From JAHEGP01 sp963792875 (GTDB lineage: Bacteria; Pseudomonadota; Gammaproteobacteria; Pseudomonadales; JAHEGP01): a stretch of 64,000 nt of DNA. Positions 27,437 to 36,642 of the stretch are shown piece after piece (position 1 is the stretch's first letter; each line of letters begins with the position of its first letter). The stretch is from contig CAWBXV010000002.1 in assembly GCA_963792875.1 (NCBI GenBank), positions 806,001 through 870,000 of the forward strand, given 5' to 3'. A program made the position numbers and the translations under genes. The notes below the pieces were generated by a model, which saw only the letters and a list, made by a program, of their open reading frames with translations, had not been told where the DNA came from and made no database searches.

Positions 27437-28813
27437 TCAGGCCAGAATCGGCGGAAGTTCCTTCTGCAGGCGCAGCTTTTCGCGGGTGCCGTCCCCGGTC
27501 AGCGCAAAGCCCAGCAGCTGTCCACCGGCATCGCGGAATTCGGCGACGACATCGTTGCCGTTCTGCTGAATCTGCCACTGGCCGCTCGCGTCCCTGGGCG
27601 GCGGGCTGACCACCACCGGGCAGACCGGCGTCTTGATGGTTACCGGCATGGCGGGATAGCTGACCGGCGTCGCCTCGCCGGCAAGGGTCTTGCCCAGGGC
27701 CTTGGCAGCCGCCATCAACGGCGCGACGTACACCAGCACCTGGCCGTCGACTTCGGCACAATCGCCCATGGCGTAGACGTTGGGAGCGCTGGTCTGCAGA
27801 TTGCGGTCGGTGACGATGCCGCGGCGGCAGTCGATGCCGGCCGCCCGCGCCAGCTCCGTGCGCGGGCGCACTCCCACGGCCGAGATGACGACGTCCGCTT
27901 CGACCGCAGCGCCACTGCTCAGCTCCACCACCAGGCCAGTCCCCTCGGCGCGGCGGTTGACTGCCCGCACCAACGGCCCGAAATGAAACGTCGCGCCGTG
28001 TTCTTCCAGCGCCCGCTGCACGGCGCGCCCGGCCGGCTCCGGCAACAGTGTCGGCAGGCACCAGGTCAGGGGATCCACCGCTTCAACGGCAAAACCGCCA
28101 TTGAGCAGATCATTGGTGAATTCGCACCCGATGAGCCCGGCACCGATGATGCAGACTTTTTTGACGTCATTCCGGGCAATGGCCTGGCGGAAGTCGGCAT
28201 AGTCCATGAGATCGTTGATGGAATAGACGTAGTCGCGCGCGTCGCCTTCGAGCGGCGGGGTGATGGTGTCCGCGCCCAGCGCGAGCACCAGCTTGCGGTA
28301 GTGCAGCACCGCCTCGTCCTCTCCCAGCTTGATGCACTGCTGCGCCGTATCGATGCTGGTCACCCGCGTCATCGTCCAGACTTTGGCCTGCAGCTGCTTG
28401 GCCATGGTGCCTGCATCACCCTGCACCAGCCCGTCGGCGTCCTTGCCCTTGGTGAAGCCCGTGGACAACATGGGCTTGGAATAGGCGCGGCCGTCGTCGG
28501 CCGTGATCACCACCACGGGGGTGTCTTTATCGTGCTTGCGGAATTCCTTGACCAGGCTGTAGCCGGCCAGACCGCTGCCGATAATGACGACCGGCGCCGC
28601 CTCGAGATTGATCTCGCTCCTGGCATGATGCGGCGCGGCTTCCACCACCGCCTCTTCGATCAGCTGGAAGTCTTCCTTGCCCACGCCGCAGTCCGGACAG
28701 ATCCAATCGGCGGGAATATCTGCCCAGAGGGTGCCCGCCGCGATACCCGAGTCCGGCAAACCTTCGGTCTCGTCGTAAATCCAACCACAGACAATGCACT
28801 CATACCTGGCCAT
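27437..28813 (-). CDS. Rubredoxin-rubredoxin reductase fusion protein
   Basis: A single 458-residue polypeptide. Residues 1 to about 55 are a rubredoxin with iron ligands Cys6, Cys9, Cys39 and Cys42 (CIVCGWIYDE and CPDCGVGKEDF). From about 72 on it is an FAD-dependent NAD(P)H oxidoreductase: VVIIGSGLAGYSLVKEF, the second dinucleotide motif CIIGAGLIGCEF and the FAD motif VYAMGDCAEVDG. In Pseudomonas the parts are separate (rubA1, rubA2 and the reductase gene) at the same location. It would pass electrons from NAD(P)H to an alkane hydroxylase or to oxygen or peroxide detoxification. No alkB lies nearby. Confidence 0.93.
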   Translation of the reverse strand: MARYECIVCGWIYDETEGLPDSGIAAGTLWADIPADWICPDCGVGKEDFQLIEEAVVEAAPHHARSEINLEAAPVVIIGSGLAGYSLVKEFRKHDKDTPVVVITADDGRAYSKPMLSTGFTKGKDADGLVQGDAGTMAKQLQAKVWTMTRVTSIDTAQQCIKLGEDEAVLHYRKLVLALGADTITPPLEGDARDYVYSINDLMDYADFRQAIARNDVKKVCIIGAGLIGCEFTNDLLNGGFAVEAVDPLTWCLPTLLPEPAGRAVQRALEEHGATFHFGPLVRAVNRRAEGTGLVVELSSGAAVEADVVISAVGVRPRTELARAAGIDCRRGIVTDRNLQTSAPNVYAMGDCAEVDGQVLVYVAPLMAAAKALGKTLAGEATPVSYPAMPVTIKTPVCPVVVSPPPRDASGQWQIQQNGNDVVAEFRDAGGQLLGFALTGDGTREKLRLQKELPPILA

Positions 28814-28967
28814 CTAAACCCCCTATCGCTGTGCTCACAGGCCCCCCAGCGCGGGCCGCCGGCGCGGTCCGCTGGCAGGCCCGCAGCCTTGGAGATCCCT
28901 TGCAAGTTGCCGCAAATTGGCGCATTCTCCGCCCCGCCTTGCGTCCGGAAGAGTCTGTGCCAGTGCT

Positions 28968-29573
28968 ATGAAAGACCGCGTATTGTACGTTCAATCCCAT
29001 CGCGCGCAACAGTCGAGGGGAGTGATTTGGCGGGACCTCGGCCATGCGCGCCAGCAGATACCGGAAGACGTGACCCACTGGCTGCTCGACGAGGGATCGC
29101 TCACCCAGCGCCTGCAGTGCTGCAGCGGGGGACAGTTCAGTGTACTGCTGCTCAGCCAGCGGTGGGCGCGGCCGTCACCGGACGAACGGGAAATCATGCA
29201 GATGCGCGACCGCGAGGTGGCCCAGGTGCGCCAGACCCTGCTGCGGGTGAATGGCCAACCCTGGGTATTCGCGCGCTCGATCATACCCCGGGAATCGCTG
29301 CGCGGCGTCAACCGGCACCTGTGCCACCTCGGTAACCGCTCCCTGGGGTCCTGGCTGTTTCAGGCACCCGACCTGCGGCGCTCGCACTTCCAGGTGGCAC
29401 ACATCGATCCGCACAGCAAGCTGGTCCCCGGCGAACTGCAGCAGGGCGCCTCGCTGTGGGGGCGCCGCTCCCGCTTCGAAGTGGGCAGCGCCGCGCTGCT
29501 GGTCAGCGAGGTGTTCCTGCCCGCTTTCAGGCCGTGGCCGCGAACGCTCTCGACCCGGCCCGGCACCTGCTGA
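28968..29573 (+). CDS. ubiC: Chorismate pyruvate-lyase
   Basis: Releases pyruvate from chorismate to give 4-hydroxybenzoate, the ring precursor of ubiquinone. The 201-residue reading from ATG 28968 (MKDRVLYVQSHR) follows GGAAGAG. Family features include REIMQMRDREVAQVRQTLL, PWVFARSIIPRESL, the LGSWLF segment and a final GRRSRFEVGSAALLVSEVFLP. It precedes ubiA, the next enzyme of the pathway, and is divergent from the rubredoxin fusion, as in Pseudomonas. Confidence 0.92.
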   Translation: MKDRVLYVQSHRAQQSRGVIWRDLGHARQQIPEDVTHWLLDEGSLTQRLQCCSGGQFSVLLLSQRWARPSPDEREIMQMRDREVAQVRQTLLRVNGQPWVFARSIIPRESLRGVNRHLCHLGNRSLGSWLFQAPDLRRSHFQVAHIDPHSKLVPGELQQGASLWGRRSRFEVGSAALLVSEVFLPAFRPWPRTLSTRPGTC

Positions 29574-29628
29574 CATGCCGGCGCGCACCGACCCAGCGAA
29601 GAGCGGACGGGAGACCGGCGGGAGGCTG

Positions 29629-30492
29629 ATGGACCGCCTGCACGTGTACGCCCGGCTGATGCGCCTGGACCGGCCTATCGGTATCTACCTCCTGCTGTGG
29701 CCCTGCCTGTGGGCGCTGTGGCTGGCGGCAGCCGGCGCACCGGACTGGCGCATCCTGCTGATTTTCGTCAGCGGCACGGTGCTGATGCGCTCGGCGGGGT
29801 GCGTCATCAACGACTTTGCGGACCGGCGTTTCGATCCTCACGTACAGCGCACCCGGGACCGACCCCTGGCGACCGGTGCCGTGTCACCGGGCGAGGCGCT
29901 GGCGCTGTTCTGCCTGCTATGCCTGGCCGCGTTCGGCCTGGTGCTGCTGACCAACCGCCTCACCGTTGCCCTGAGCTTCTGCGCCGTCGGCCTGGCCGCC
30001 TGCTACCCCTTCATGAAGCGCTACACGCAGCTGCCGCAGCTGGTGCTCGGCGCGGCCTTCTCGTTTTCCATTCCCATGGCCTTCAGCGCCCAGCAGGGCG
30101 CCCTGCCGGCGGCACTATGGCTGGTCTTTGCCGCCAATATCTCCTGGACCGTGGCCTACGACACCTTCTATGCCATGGTGGACCGCGACGATGACCTGCG
30201 GATTGGCGTTAAATCCACCGCCATTCTGTTCGGTCCGCGCGATCGCGCCGCCACCGCCTGCCTGCAGGCGGGCTTTATCATCCTCATGATACTGGCAGGC
30301 CGGCAATTTGGGCTGGGGCCGCTGTATTACGGCGCACTTGCGCTGGCAGCAGGCCTGTTCGCGCAACAGCAGTACCGCATTCGCACCCGTGACCGGGCGG
30401 CCTGCTTCCAGGCCTTTCTGGAGAACAATCGCGTCGGTGCCATAGTCTTCCTGGGCCTGCTGCTGGACTACCACCTGCCGCTGGCGACCTGA
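29629..30492 (+). CDS. ubiA: 4-hydroxybenzoate octaprenyltransferase
   Basis: Integral membrane prenyltransferase that attaches the polyprenyl tail to 4-hydroxybenzoate. The 287-residue form from ATG 29629 is preferred, since a GGGAGG ribosome site lies just before it and the RLMRLDRPIGIYLLLWPCLW start matches the family. ATG 29575 in the same frame is an alternative. Both Mg-diphosphate motifs are present: NDFADRRFD and YDTFYAMVDRDDD. About eight or nine membrane spans are visible. The gene follows ubiC, so the first two committed ubiquinone steps form an operon. Confidence 0.95.
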   Translation: MDRLHVYARLMRLDRPIGIYLLLWPCLWALWLAAAGAPDWRILLIFVSGTVLMRSAGCVINDFADRRFDPHVQRTRDRPLATGAVSPGEALALFCLLCLAAFGLVLLTNRLTVALSFCAVGLAACYPFMKRYTQLPQLVLGAAFSFSIPMAFSAQQGALPAALWLVFAANISWTVAYDTFYAMVDRDDDLRIGVKSTAILFGPRDRAATACLQAGFIILMILAGRQFGLGPLYYGALALAAGLFAQQQYRIRTRDRAACFQAFLENNRVGAIVFLGLLLDYHLPLAT

Positions 30493-30503
30493 TCGCACGA
30501 CGC

Positions 30504-31640
30504 CTACCGTTTGAAGGGCAGCAGTTCGCGGGCAGCCTGCCGGTAGCGCTCAACCTCGGCGCCGTCCTCAACCAGAAAGCGCTCAATGGCCTGACGAAAG
30601 CCCGGGTGGGCAATCCAGTGGCAGGACCAGGTATCGCAGGGCTCAAAGCCCCGCTGAATCTTGTGTTCGCCCTGCGCCCCCGAGTCGAAGCGGCTCAGGC
30701 CGTGCTCGATACAATACTCGATGCCGCGGTAGTAGCAGGCCTCGAAGTGCAGATTGTCAAATTCCCTCGTACAGCCCCAGTAGCGGCCGTACAGGTTGTG
30801 CTGGTCGCGCAGGCTGAGGGCACCGCCCACTTCCCGGCCGTCGTGCCGCGCCATCACCAGCACGAGCTGATCCGCCATCACCGTGCCGAGGCGCTCGAAG
30901 AATGAGCGGTTCAGATAGCCGCCGTGCCCGCTGCGCTTGGCATAGGTCAGCTGGTAAAAGGTAAAAAAGTGATCCCAGTGCTCGGTGGTGATCTCGGCCC
31001 CCGAGTAAGTGGTCAGCGTCAGCCCCTGCTCGGCAACGCGAGCCCGCTCCCTTCTCACCGCCTTGCGCTTGCGGGAGCTGAAGCGTTCCAGGAAATCGTC
31101 GAAATCCCGATAGCCGCGATTGTGCCAATGGAACTGCACGCCCCTGCGCAACAGCAGACCGCTGTCCACCAGCGACTCTGCCAGTGCCTGCCGGGGGAAC
31201 AGCACATGCCATGAAGAGCCGCCGCCCTCATCGAGCAGGGTACCGATGCCATCGACCAGGTGGCGCAGCACAGTGGCCTCATTCACACCGTCGGCCACGC
31301 ACAGACGGGGACCGGTAACGGGCGTGAAGGGAATGGCCGCGACCAGCTTGGGATAGTACTCCATGCCATGGCGATGGTAGGCACCGGCCCAGGCGTGGTC
31401 AAAGACGTACTCCCCGTAGCTGTGCCCCTTGCGATACATGGGCATGAAAGCCACCGGCACGCCGTGGCGATACACCACGGCGTGCGCTACCTGCCAACCC
31501 GTCGCCGCGGTGGTCGCGCCCGAGTGTTCCAGCGCCTGCAGGAACTCGTGGCGCACGAACGGGTAGTCGGTGGCCGCGATCCGGTTCCACTGTGCGGCAG
31601 GCACTGCGTCTATGGAGGCGATAAAGCGCAATTTCCACAT
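30504..31640 (-). CDS. FemAB/GNAT-like protein (peptidogalycan biosynthesis family)
   Basis: A 378-residue protein of the large family (DUF482, PF04339) named for peptidoglycan-type biosynthesis but mostly uncharacterised. It contains the tandem acyltransferase (GNAT-like) fold expected from segments such as RHEFLQALEHSG, FMPMYRKGHSYGEYVFDHAWA, the basic FSSRKRKAVRRERARV and FEACYYRGIEYCIEHGL, ending QGEHKIQRGFEP. The start is ATG 31640; a GTG three codons upstream is possible. It is convergent with ubiA (11 bases between the stops). The substrate is unknown. Confidence 0.82.
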   Translation of the reverse strand: MWKLRFIASIDAVPAAQWNRIAATDYPFVRHEFLQALEHSGATTAATGWQVAHAVVYRHGVPVAFMPMYRKGHSYGEYVFDHAWAGAYHRHGMEYYPKLVAAIPFTPVTGPRLCVADGVNEATVLRHLVDGIGTLLDEGGGSSWHVLFPRQALAESLVDSGLLLRRGVQFHWHNRGYRDFDDFLERFSSRKRKAVRRERARVAEQGLTLTTYSGAEITTEHWDHFFTFYQLTYAKRSGHGGYLNRSFFERLGTVMADQLVLVMARHDGREVGGALSLRDQHNLYGRYWGCTREFDNLHFEACYYRGIEYCIEHGLSRFDSGAQGEHKIQRGFEPCDTWSCHWIAHPGFRQAIERFLVEDGAEVERYRQAARELLPFKR

Positions 31641-31986
31641 GGCGGGCACTCAAAGACCGGTTTACGCGACGTGCGCCCATGATAGATCAGACCGGGTGGT
31701 GATTGTGTTCGAGTTCTCCACCAGAACGCGTGCCGTCGCCCGATACTGAGCATCGCCGAAAGCGGTGCCGGCCAGGCGAGGTATGCTTGGTGATACCAGT
31801 TTTCGCCAGCGCACCCCGGGTCGCCTGAACTGAGCCCGGCAACTCCAAGCGCACCAGACTATCGGGCGCCAATGGCCGGGCACATCAGCGAACTCGTCAT
31901 CGCCTGGCGGTAGTAGGGTGACCGATCGAAAGCTGGCAGCTAGCATCCGCTTGTCACTGACGCTATCAATACCAGGGTCCCTTACC
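31641..31986. other. Intergenic region before the cNMP-domain gene
   Basis: About 346 bases between divergent genes. I find no credible open frame and no clear hexamer pair for either gene. The short frames present are arginine-rich and lack ribosome sites. Promoters for both flanking genes must lie here. Confidence 0.4.
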
Positions 31987-33054
31987 ATGTCCATACTCTG
32001 CCTCGATACTCTCGCCAAGCTCTACCCTTTCAATGAATTCTCCACGCCCCAACTCGAACAACTGCTGCCCAAAGGTGAGGTCATTGAATGCCAGCAGGGC
32101 TGTGCCATTCTGCGCAAGCACAAAACGAGCCAACACTCGCACTATCTGATCGACGGACTGGTGGAGGTGCGATCCTCCTTCTTCGAACGTTACCAGCTGC
32201 TCCCTGCCGAAGCGCGCGCCCGGCAACCGCTCGAGGATCTTGCCGGTCAGGAGGCACAGGTCACAGCGCTGGAACACTGCCGGCTGGTGCGCTTTCTGAC
32301 CAGCGATATCGTCGCCGCGTCATTGCTCGTGCCGCCACCGGACTACGAAGTCGACGCCGAGCGGGACGACGCGCTCGACGGCGCCTACGTCGTGGAGGAC
32401 TCGTCACTGCATGCAGACTGGATGTCGGCGTTCCTGCATTCCCCCCTTGTCAATCACGTCTCCGCCCGGGACATCCAGCAGCTGCTCACCAGCATCGAGG
32501 ATGTGACCTTTGACGCCGGGCAGCGCGTCGTCAGCGCAGGCGAGTACGGCGATTACTTCTACATCGTCAAAAGCGGCCTGGCCGTGGTTCAGACCGACCC
32601 CAACGGCCCCTACCGGGGCCGCGAATTCAGCCTGCTGCCGGGCAGCTACTTTGGCGAAGAGGCGCTGGTGGGCAACACGATCCGCAATGCGGAGGTCTAC
32701 ATGGAGTCCAAGGGCGTGCTCGGGCGCATCGACCAGGAGGCGTTCAACACCTTCATCCGCGATTCGCTGGTGGTGAGGGCCCGGGCAGAGAACGTCAATT
32801 TTGTGCTGGAGTCCCCCGGCGACCACAGCGTCATCCTGGATGTGAGGCTCTACCCCGAGTACCGCACCAGCCATCGCAAGAACAGCACCAATGTGCCGCT
32901 GGCCGCGCTGCGGGAGAGGCTGGAGCAGATGGACATCGGCAAACACTACTACATCACCCCGGAGGGCGGCCCCCGCAGCGAACTGGCGACCTTCCTGATG
33001 CGCCAGGCCGGCTTCAACGCGGTGCTCATTCAGGAGGGGGGCGAGCCCGCCTGA
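31987..33054 (+). CDS. Protein with two cyclic-nucleotide-binding domains and a rhodanese-like end
   Basis: A 355-residue protein starting MSILCLDTLAKLYPF at ATG 31987; a 23-residue extension is rejected. Residues about 10-125 form a divergent cNMP-binding beta-roll (EVIECQQGCAILRKHKTSQHSHYLIDGLVE in parts). Residues about 140-265 form a second, better conserved one (EYGDYFYIVKSGLAVV, then LLPGSYFGEEALVGNTIRNA). The last 90 residues resemble a rhodanese domain (DVRLYPEYRTSHRKNSTNVPL), but the loop that should carry the catalytic cysteine reads YYITPEGGPRSE, without cysteine. No DNA-binding helix is visible, so it is probably a ligand-sensing protein rather than a Crp-type activator. Confidence 0.85.
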   Translation: MSILCLDTLAKLYPFNEFSTPQLEQLLPKGEVIECQQGCAILRKHKTSQHSHYLIDGLVEVRSSFFERYQLLPAEARARQPLEDLAGQEAQVTALEHCRLVRFLTSDIVAASLLVPPPDYEVDAERDDALDGAYVVEDSSLHADWMSAFLHSPLVNHVSARDIQQLLTSIEDVTFDAGQRVVSAGEYGDYFYIVKSGLAVVQTDPNGPYRGREFSLLPGSYFGEEALVGNTIRNAEVYMESKGVLGRIDQEAFNTFIRDSLVVRARAENVNFVLESPGDHSVILDVRLYPEYRTSHRKNSTNVPLAALRERLEQMDIGKHYYITPEGGPRSELATFLMRQAGFNAVLIQEGGEPA

Positions 33055-33656
33055 GCGCGCCGCCAGCACAGCAGGCGGTTGTTGGCGGGCATGGCGTGAT
33101 CGGCCTGCAGCCAGAGGCCCGCCGCCTCCGCCAGCTGATTGACCGCCTCGAAGCAGCGCACGCCGCTGCGGGGGTCGCGCTCCCGCAGCCATCGATCGAA
33201 GTGGGCGTTGCCCGGACTTGGGGCCACCCCGCTATAGAGAAAGGGACCGTAGACACACAGCGCGCCCCCGCCGGGCAGATAGCGCCCCGCCCCGTCGAAG
33301 AGCGCGGCCACGGCCTCCCAATCCATAATGTGCAGGGTGTTGGCCGTGAAGATGCCATCTGCCGCCGTCACCGGCCAGGCGGCGCCTTTGACGTCCAGCA
33401 CCAGGGGCGGGCCGACATTGGCGAGGCCGCTGCGCTCGAGCCGCCGACGAATGCCCTCACAGTGCTCCGGCAGGTCGCTGGTCTGCCAGAACAGGTGGCG
33501 CATGCGCCCGGCAAAGAAGGCGGCGTGCTGACCCGTGCCGCTGCCGATCTCAAGAATGCGGCGGCTATAGGCAAACTCGCGGCGCAGCGCGCCGAGGATG
33601 GGCTCCTTGTTGTTTTCACAGGCCTGGGAGAAGGGCAGCGTCACGGCTGGCACCAT
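33030..33656 (-). CDS. DUF938 family SAM-dependent methyltransferase-like protein
   Basis: A 208-residue protein with the SAM-binding motif ILEIGSGTGQHAAFFA near residue 35. It begins MVPAVTLPFSQACENNKEPIL at ATG 33656, the family-typical start. GIFTANTLHIMDWEAV and FLYSGVAPSPGNAHFD are DUF938 signatures. The start overlaps the yaaA stop as TGATG, implying translational coupling. The 3' end overlaps the convergent cNMP-domain gene by 25 bases. The methyl acceptor is unknown. Confidence 0.88.
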   Translation of the reverse strand: MVPAVTLPFSQACENNKEPILGALRREFAYSRRILEIGSGTGQHAAFFAGRMRHLFWQTSDLPEHCEGIRRRLERSGLANVGPPLVLDVKGAAWPVTAADGIFTANTLHIMDWEAVAALFDGAGRYLPGGGALCVYGPFLYSGVAPSPGNAHFDRWLRERDPRSGVRCFEAVNQLAEAAGLWLQADHAMPANNRLLCWRRAQAGSPPS

Positions 33657-34429
33657 CAGGGCGCTTCCCGGGTAAACACCCACTGCGACGGGCCTGACAG
33701 CGCGGGATTGTAGCGGTAGCCATCTTCGTCGAACTGCTTGATGGACTCCGGCTCCAGCAGGCGCCGGCGGATAATGTAGGCCGCCATCCTGCCGCGGGCC
33801 CGCTTGGCAGCGAAGCTGATGATGCGATACTGGCCGGCCCGCTGCTCCTTGAACACCGGCGTGATGACCTCCGCCTGCAGCGCCGGCATCCGGACCGCCT
33901 TGAAGTACTCATTCGAAGCCAGATTGATCAGCACAGGCGCCTCGACGGCCGCCAGTGCCGCCCGCAGCGCCAGCGCGATGGCGTCACCCCAGAACTGATA
34001 GAGGTTGCCGCCCCGCGCATTGACCAGGCGCGTGCCCATTTCTAGGCGATAGGCCTGTATCAGGTCCAGGGGGCGCAGCACGCCATACAATCCCGAGAGA
34101 ATGCGCAGATGCGCCTGCGCGAAAGCAAAATCTCCGACGTCGAAGCCGTCCGCGTCGAGCCCCTGATAGACATCGCCCCGAAAGGCCAGCACGGCCTGCT
34201 TGGCGTTTTCGGGCGTGAAGGGGCGGGACCACGCCTGCAGGCGGTCGTAATTCAACCCGGCGAGCTGGTCGCTGATCGACATGAGCGACGCCAGCTGGTG
34301 GGGCGCCAGACGCCTCAGCTCATCGACCAGTTCCGCCGCATCCGGCAGAAAATCGGCCTGACTGAAGTCGCAGACGAGGTCCTGGGGCGCCAGATCGAGC
34401 GTCTTTGCCGGGGATAAGACGATAAGCAT
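33656..34429 (-). CDS. yaaA: Peroxide stress protein YaaA
   Basis: A 257-residue member of the YaaA/DUF328 family, which in E. coli lowers free iron during hydrogen peroxide stress and binds DNA. The start MLIVLSPAKTLDL, the SDQLAGLNYDRLQAW segment, FRGDVYQGLDA, the LRILSGLYGVLRPLDLIQAYRLEMG block and NLASNEYFKAV are all diagnostic. It is first of a two-gene unit with the DUF938 methyltransferase; the stop and the next start overlap. Confidence 0.96.
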   Translation of the reverse strand: MLIVLSPAKTLDLAPQDLVCDFSQADFLPDAAELVDELRRLAPHQLASLMSISDQLAGLNYDRLQAWSRPFTPENAKQAVLAFRGDVYQGLDADGFDVGDFAFAQAHLRILSGLYGVLRPLDLIQAYRLEMGTRLVNARGGNLYQFWGDAIALALRAALAAVEAPVLINLASNEYFKAVRMPALQAEVITPVFKEQRAGQYRIISFAAKRARGRMAAYIIRRRLLEPESIKQFDEDGYRYNPALSGPSQWVFTREAP

Positions 34430-34478
34430 GGTGCAGCGGGTTCCCGGTGGGTCAATGGGTGGAGCAACCGGCTCGGGG

Positions 34479-34970
34479 TCAGGCCGGAGGTACAGAGGTC
34501 CGGTTGCACCACCAGTTCAGGGGCGCCCCGCTACGCTCATCGTACACGTTGCCGTAGCTCCAGCGGACATCCGGGCTGCCGCTGAGGGCCTGATCAAACG
34601 CGGCTTCGATATTGTCGAAGCCTGCCGTCAGTGGCAGCGAATACACCAGCAGCAGATCGGACAGAATGTCGCGCCGCCCTTCGAGCTGGGTGACCTGCGG
34701 CGTGAGCACCGAATCCCAGGCCGCGGCCGGCACCCTGCTGTAGACACGCACCGCCAGATTGCCCGAACGCTCGGTCACTCTGAATGCGCCCGGTCGCCCC
34801 TCGACCAATTCAAACGCGTCACCCCTCGCCAGTCCACGCACAAACCCCGGCGAGTGCAAAGCCACATACCGGTTATCAGGCTCGACGCGGACCGCGACTT
34901 TTTCATAAACGCGCTCACCATCGGGGCGGGTTCCGGCGTACAGTTGGATGATAGAATGTTGCTGATTCAC
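34479..34970 (-). CDS. Hypothetical protein, possibly DUF4265 family
   Basis: A 163-residue soluble protein read from GTG 34970; no strong ribosome site is visible, so the start is uncertain. The section GFVRGLARGDAFELVEG followed by a beta-strand-rich stretch resembles DUF4265 proteins, but I recognise it only weakly. There is no signal peptide, membrane span or catalytic motif. It lies 49 bases upstream of yaaA in the same direction and is divergent from the M48 protease gene. Function unknown. Confidence 0.6.
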   Translation of the reverse strand: MNQQHSIIQLYAGTRPDGERVYEKVAVRVEPDNRYVALHSPGFVRGLARGDAFELVEGRPGAFRVTERSGNLAVRVYSRVPAAAWDSVLTPQVTQLEGRRDILSDLLLVYSLPLTAGFDNIEAAFDQALSGSPDVRWSYGNVYDERSGAPLNWWCNRTSVPPA

Positions 34971-35040
34971 CCTGATATCCCGTGTGCGAGGGCGTGCATT
35001 GTAGCATCTACCCTAAACAGCGGGTCATGGAGTTGATTAA

Positions 35041-36579
35041 ATGGGCAAAGTTCGGCGATGGTCATCCTGGGGGGCATTTGCTGCCGCGATTGCAGCGGCA
35101 GCATGCAGCTCGCAGCCGACTTCCGACGATACGCGGGGGGAAATGCTGTCACAGCAACGGGAAGTGGCCTATGGCCAGCAGCAATTCCTGCCTGCGCAAC
35201 AGATGCACGGGGGGGAATACCGCCTGGACCCGCAACTGGGTGAGTACGTCACCCGCGTGGGACGGGCTCTGGCTCAGGTCAGTGACCGGCCCGAGCTACC
35301 CTGGCAATTCGTGGTCCTCAACAACTCCACGCCCAACAGCTGGTCGCTGCCTGGCGGCAAGATCGCCATTACCCGCAGCTTACTGCAATCGCTACACGAC
35401 GAATCGGAACTCGCCGCGGTGCTCAGCCACGAGATGGTGCACGCCGAGGCGCGCCACAGCCTGCAGGAAATGGACCGTCCGCTCAGCACCAACATGGGGC
35501 CCACAGCCCCCAATCTGTTCGGCCAGGACCTGCTGGTGAGCGGCTCAGTAGCGCTGGGTGCGACACTGATCAACACGCGCTACGGACCCAAGGAAGAGCT
35601 GCTGGCCGACGAACACGGCATGCGCTATATGTCCCGCGCCGGCTATGACGCCGCGGCCGCCGTAGCCCTGCTCACGCGCGCTCAACAGGGCGACATGATG
35701 CAGGCGGGTCAGGGAGACTGGTACAGCGGCCTGTTCGCGGGCCATCCGCCCAGCCACGAGCGCCTGCAGGCCGCGCAGAAGACACTGACCACCCTCCAAC
35801 CGGGTCAGAGTACCGGCGAGAACACCTTCACAGAGGCCACGCGCAAGCTGCGGGGCGATTCCCACGCCTACGCCATCTACGACAGCGGCGTGGCGGCGCT
35901 GGCGCAGCAGCGGCCCGACGAGGCCCTGGCGCTGAGTCAGCAGGCGATCGGGCTGCTGCCGGATGAGAGCCTGTTTCGTGAGCTGGAGGGCCGCTGCCTG
36001 GAGGTCCTCGGCCAGTACCGCGCCGCCCTGGCCGCCTACGACAAGGCCGTCGCACTCGACGACCGCTACTACGCGCACTTGCTCCACCGCGGCCTGCTGA
36101 AGTATGCCATGGGTGACAAACACGGCGCCTGGAGCGATCTGGAGCAGAGCCATGCGCTGCTTCCGACCCAGCTTGCCAACCACTACCTCGGCGTGCTGGC
36201 AAGGGACCGCGGGGATCGCAAGGCAGCGAGCGCCTGGTTCAAGGCGAGCGCCGAGGCCGGCGGCACGCTGGGGTCTCAATCCGAGCTGATGATGATCGAA
36301 AACGACGTCGAGAAATGGCTGCCGGCTCTGCTGGGCGTCAACGCCGAGGGTCAGCTGGAGGTCGCCGTGGGCAACCGCAGCCGCGTCAGCTTCCGGGACT
36401 GCGAAGTCGATATCATCCGGCGCCAGGGCGAGGTCGAGCAGCGCGTCGCCACGATCACCGTCGCGCCCGTGCCATCGGGCTTTTACAGCCCGCGCACGGC
36501 AACGGGCATCGGCCCGATCGACCAGGGCCAGCTGTCATCCTACTCAGCCCGCGTCACACACACCAATCCGGCCGAATAA
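35041..36579 (+). CDS. M48 family zinc metalloprotease lipoprotein with TPR region
   Basis: A 512-residue envelope protein. The N-terminus is a lipoprotein-type signal ending AAAAC at Cys22. The peptidase domain holds zinc motif H130-E-M-V-H134 and the third ligand in E186-x-x-A-D190. A helical region of TPR-like repeats follows (about 275-410), then a beta-rich tail. The layout resembles BepA/LoiP-type proteases that survey outer-membrane protein assembly, but the C-terminal tail beyond the repeats is longer. The start at ATG 35041 has GGAG upstream. Substrates are inferred only from the family. Confidence 0.9.
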   Translation: MGKVRRWSSWGAFAAAIAAAACSSQPTSDDTRGEMLSQQREVAYGQQQFLPAQQMHGGEYRLDPQLGEYVTRVGRALAQVSDRPELPWQFVVLNNSTPNSWSLPGGKIAITRSLLQSLHDESELAAVLSHEMVHAEARHSLQEMDRPLSTNMGPTAPNLFGQDLLVSGSVALGATLINTRYGPKEELLADEHGMRYMSRAGYDAAAAVALLTRAQQGDMMQAGQGDWYSGLFAGHPPSHERLQAAQKTLTTLQPGQSTGENTFTEATRKLRGDSHAYAIYDSGVAALAQQRPDEALALSQQAIGLLPDESLFRELEGRCLEVLGQYRAALAAYDKAVALDDRYYAHLLHRGLLKYAMGDKHGAWSDLEQSHALLPTQLANHYLGVLARDRGDRKAASAWFKASAEAGGTLGSQSELMMIENDVEKWLPALLGVNAEGQLEVAVGNRSRVSFRDCEVDIIRRQGEVEQRVATITVAPVPSGFYSPRTATGIGPIDQGQLSSYSARVTHTNPAE

Positions 36580-36642
36580 ATCGGGAGCGATTGTTTTATA
36601 CTAGGGCGCTGCAGACAGTAAGGTAGGTTGTGGGGTATTGCC

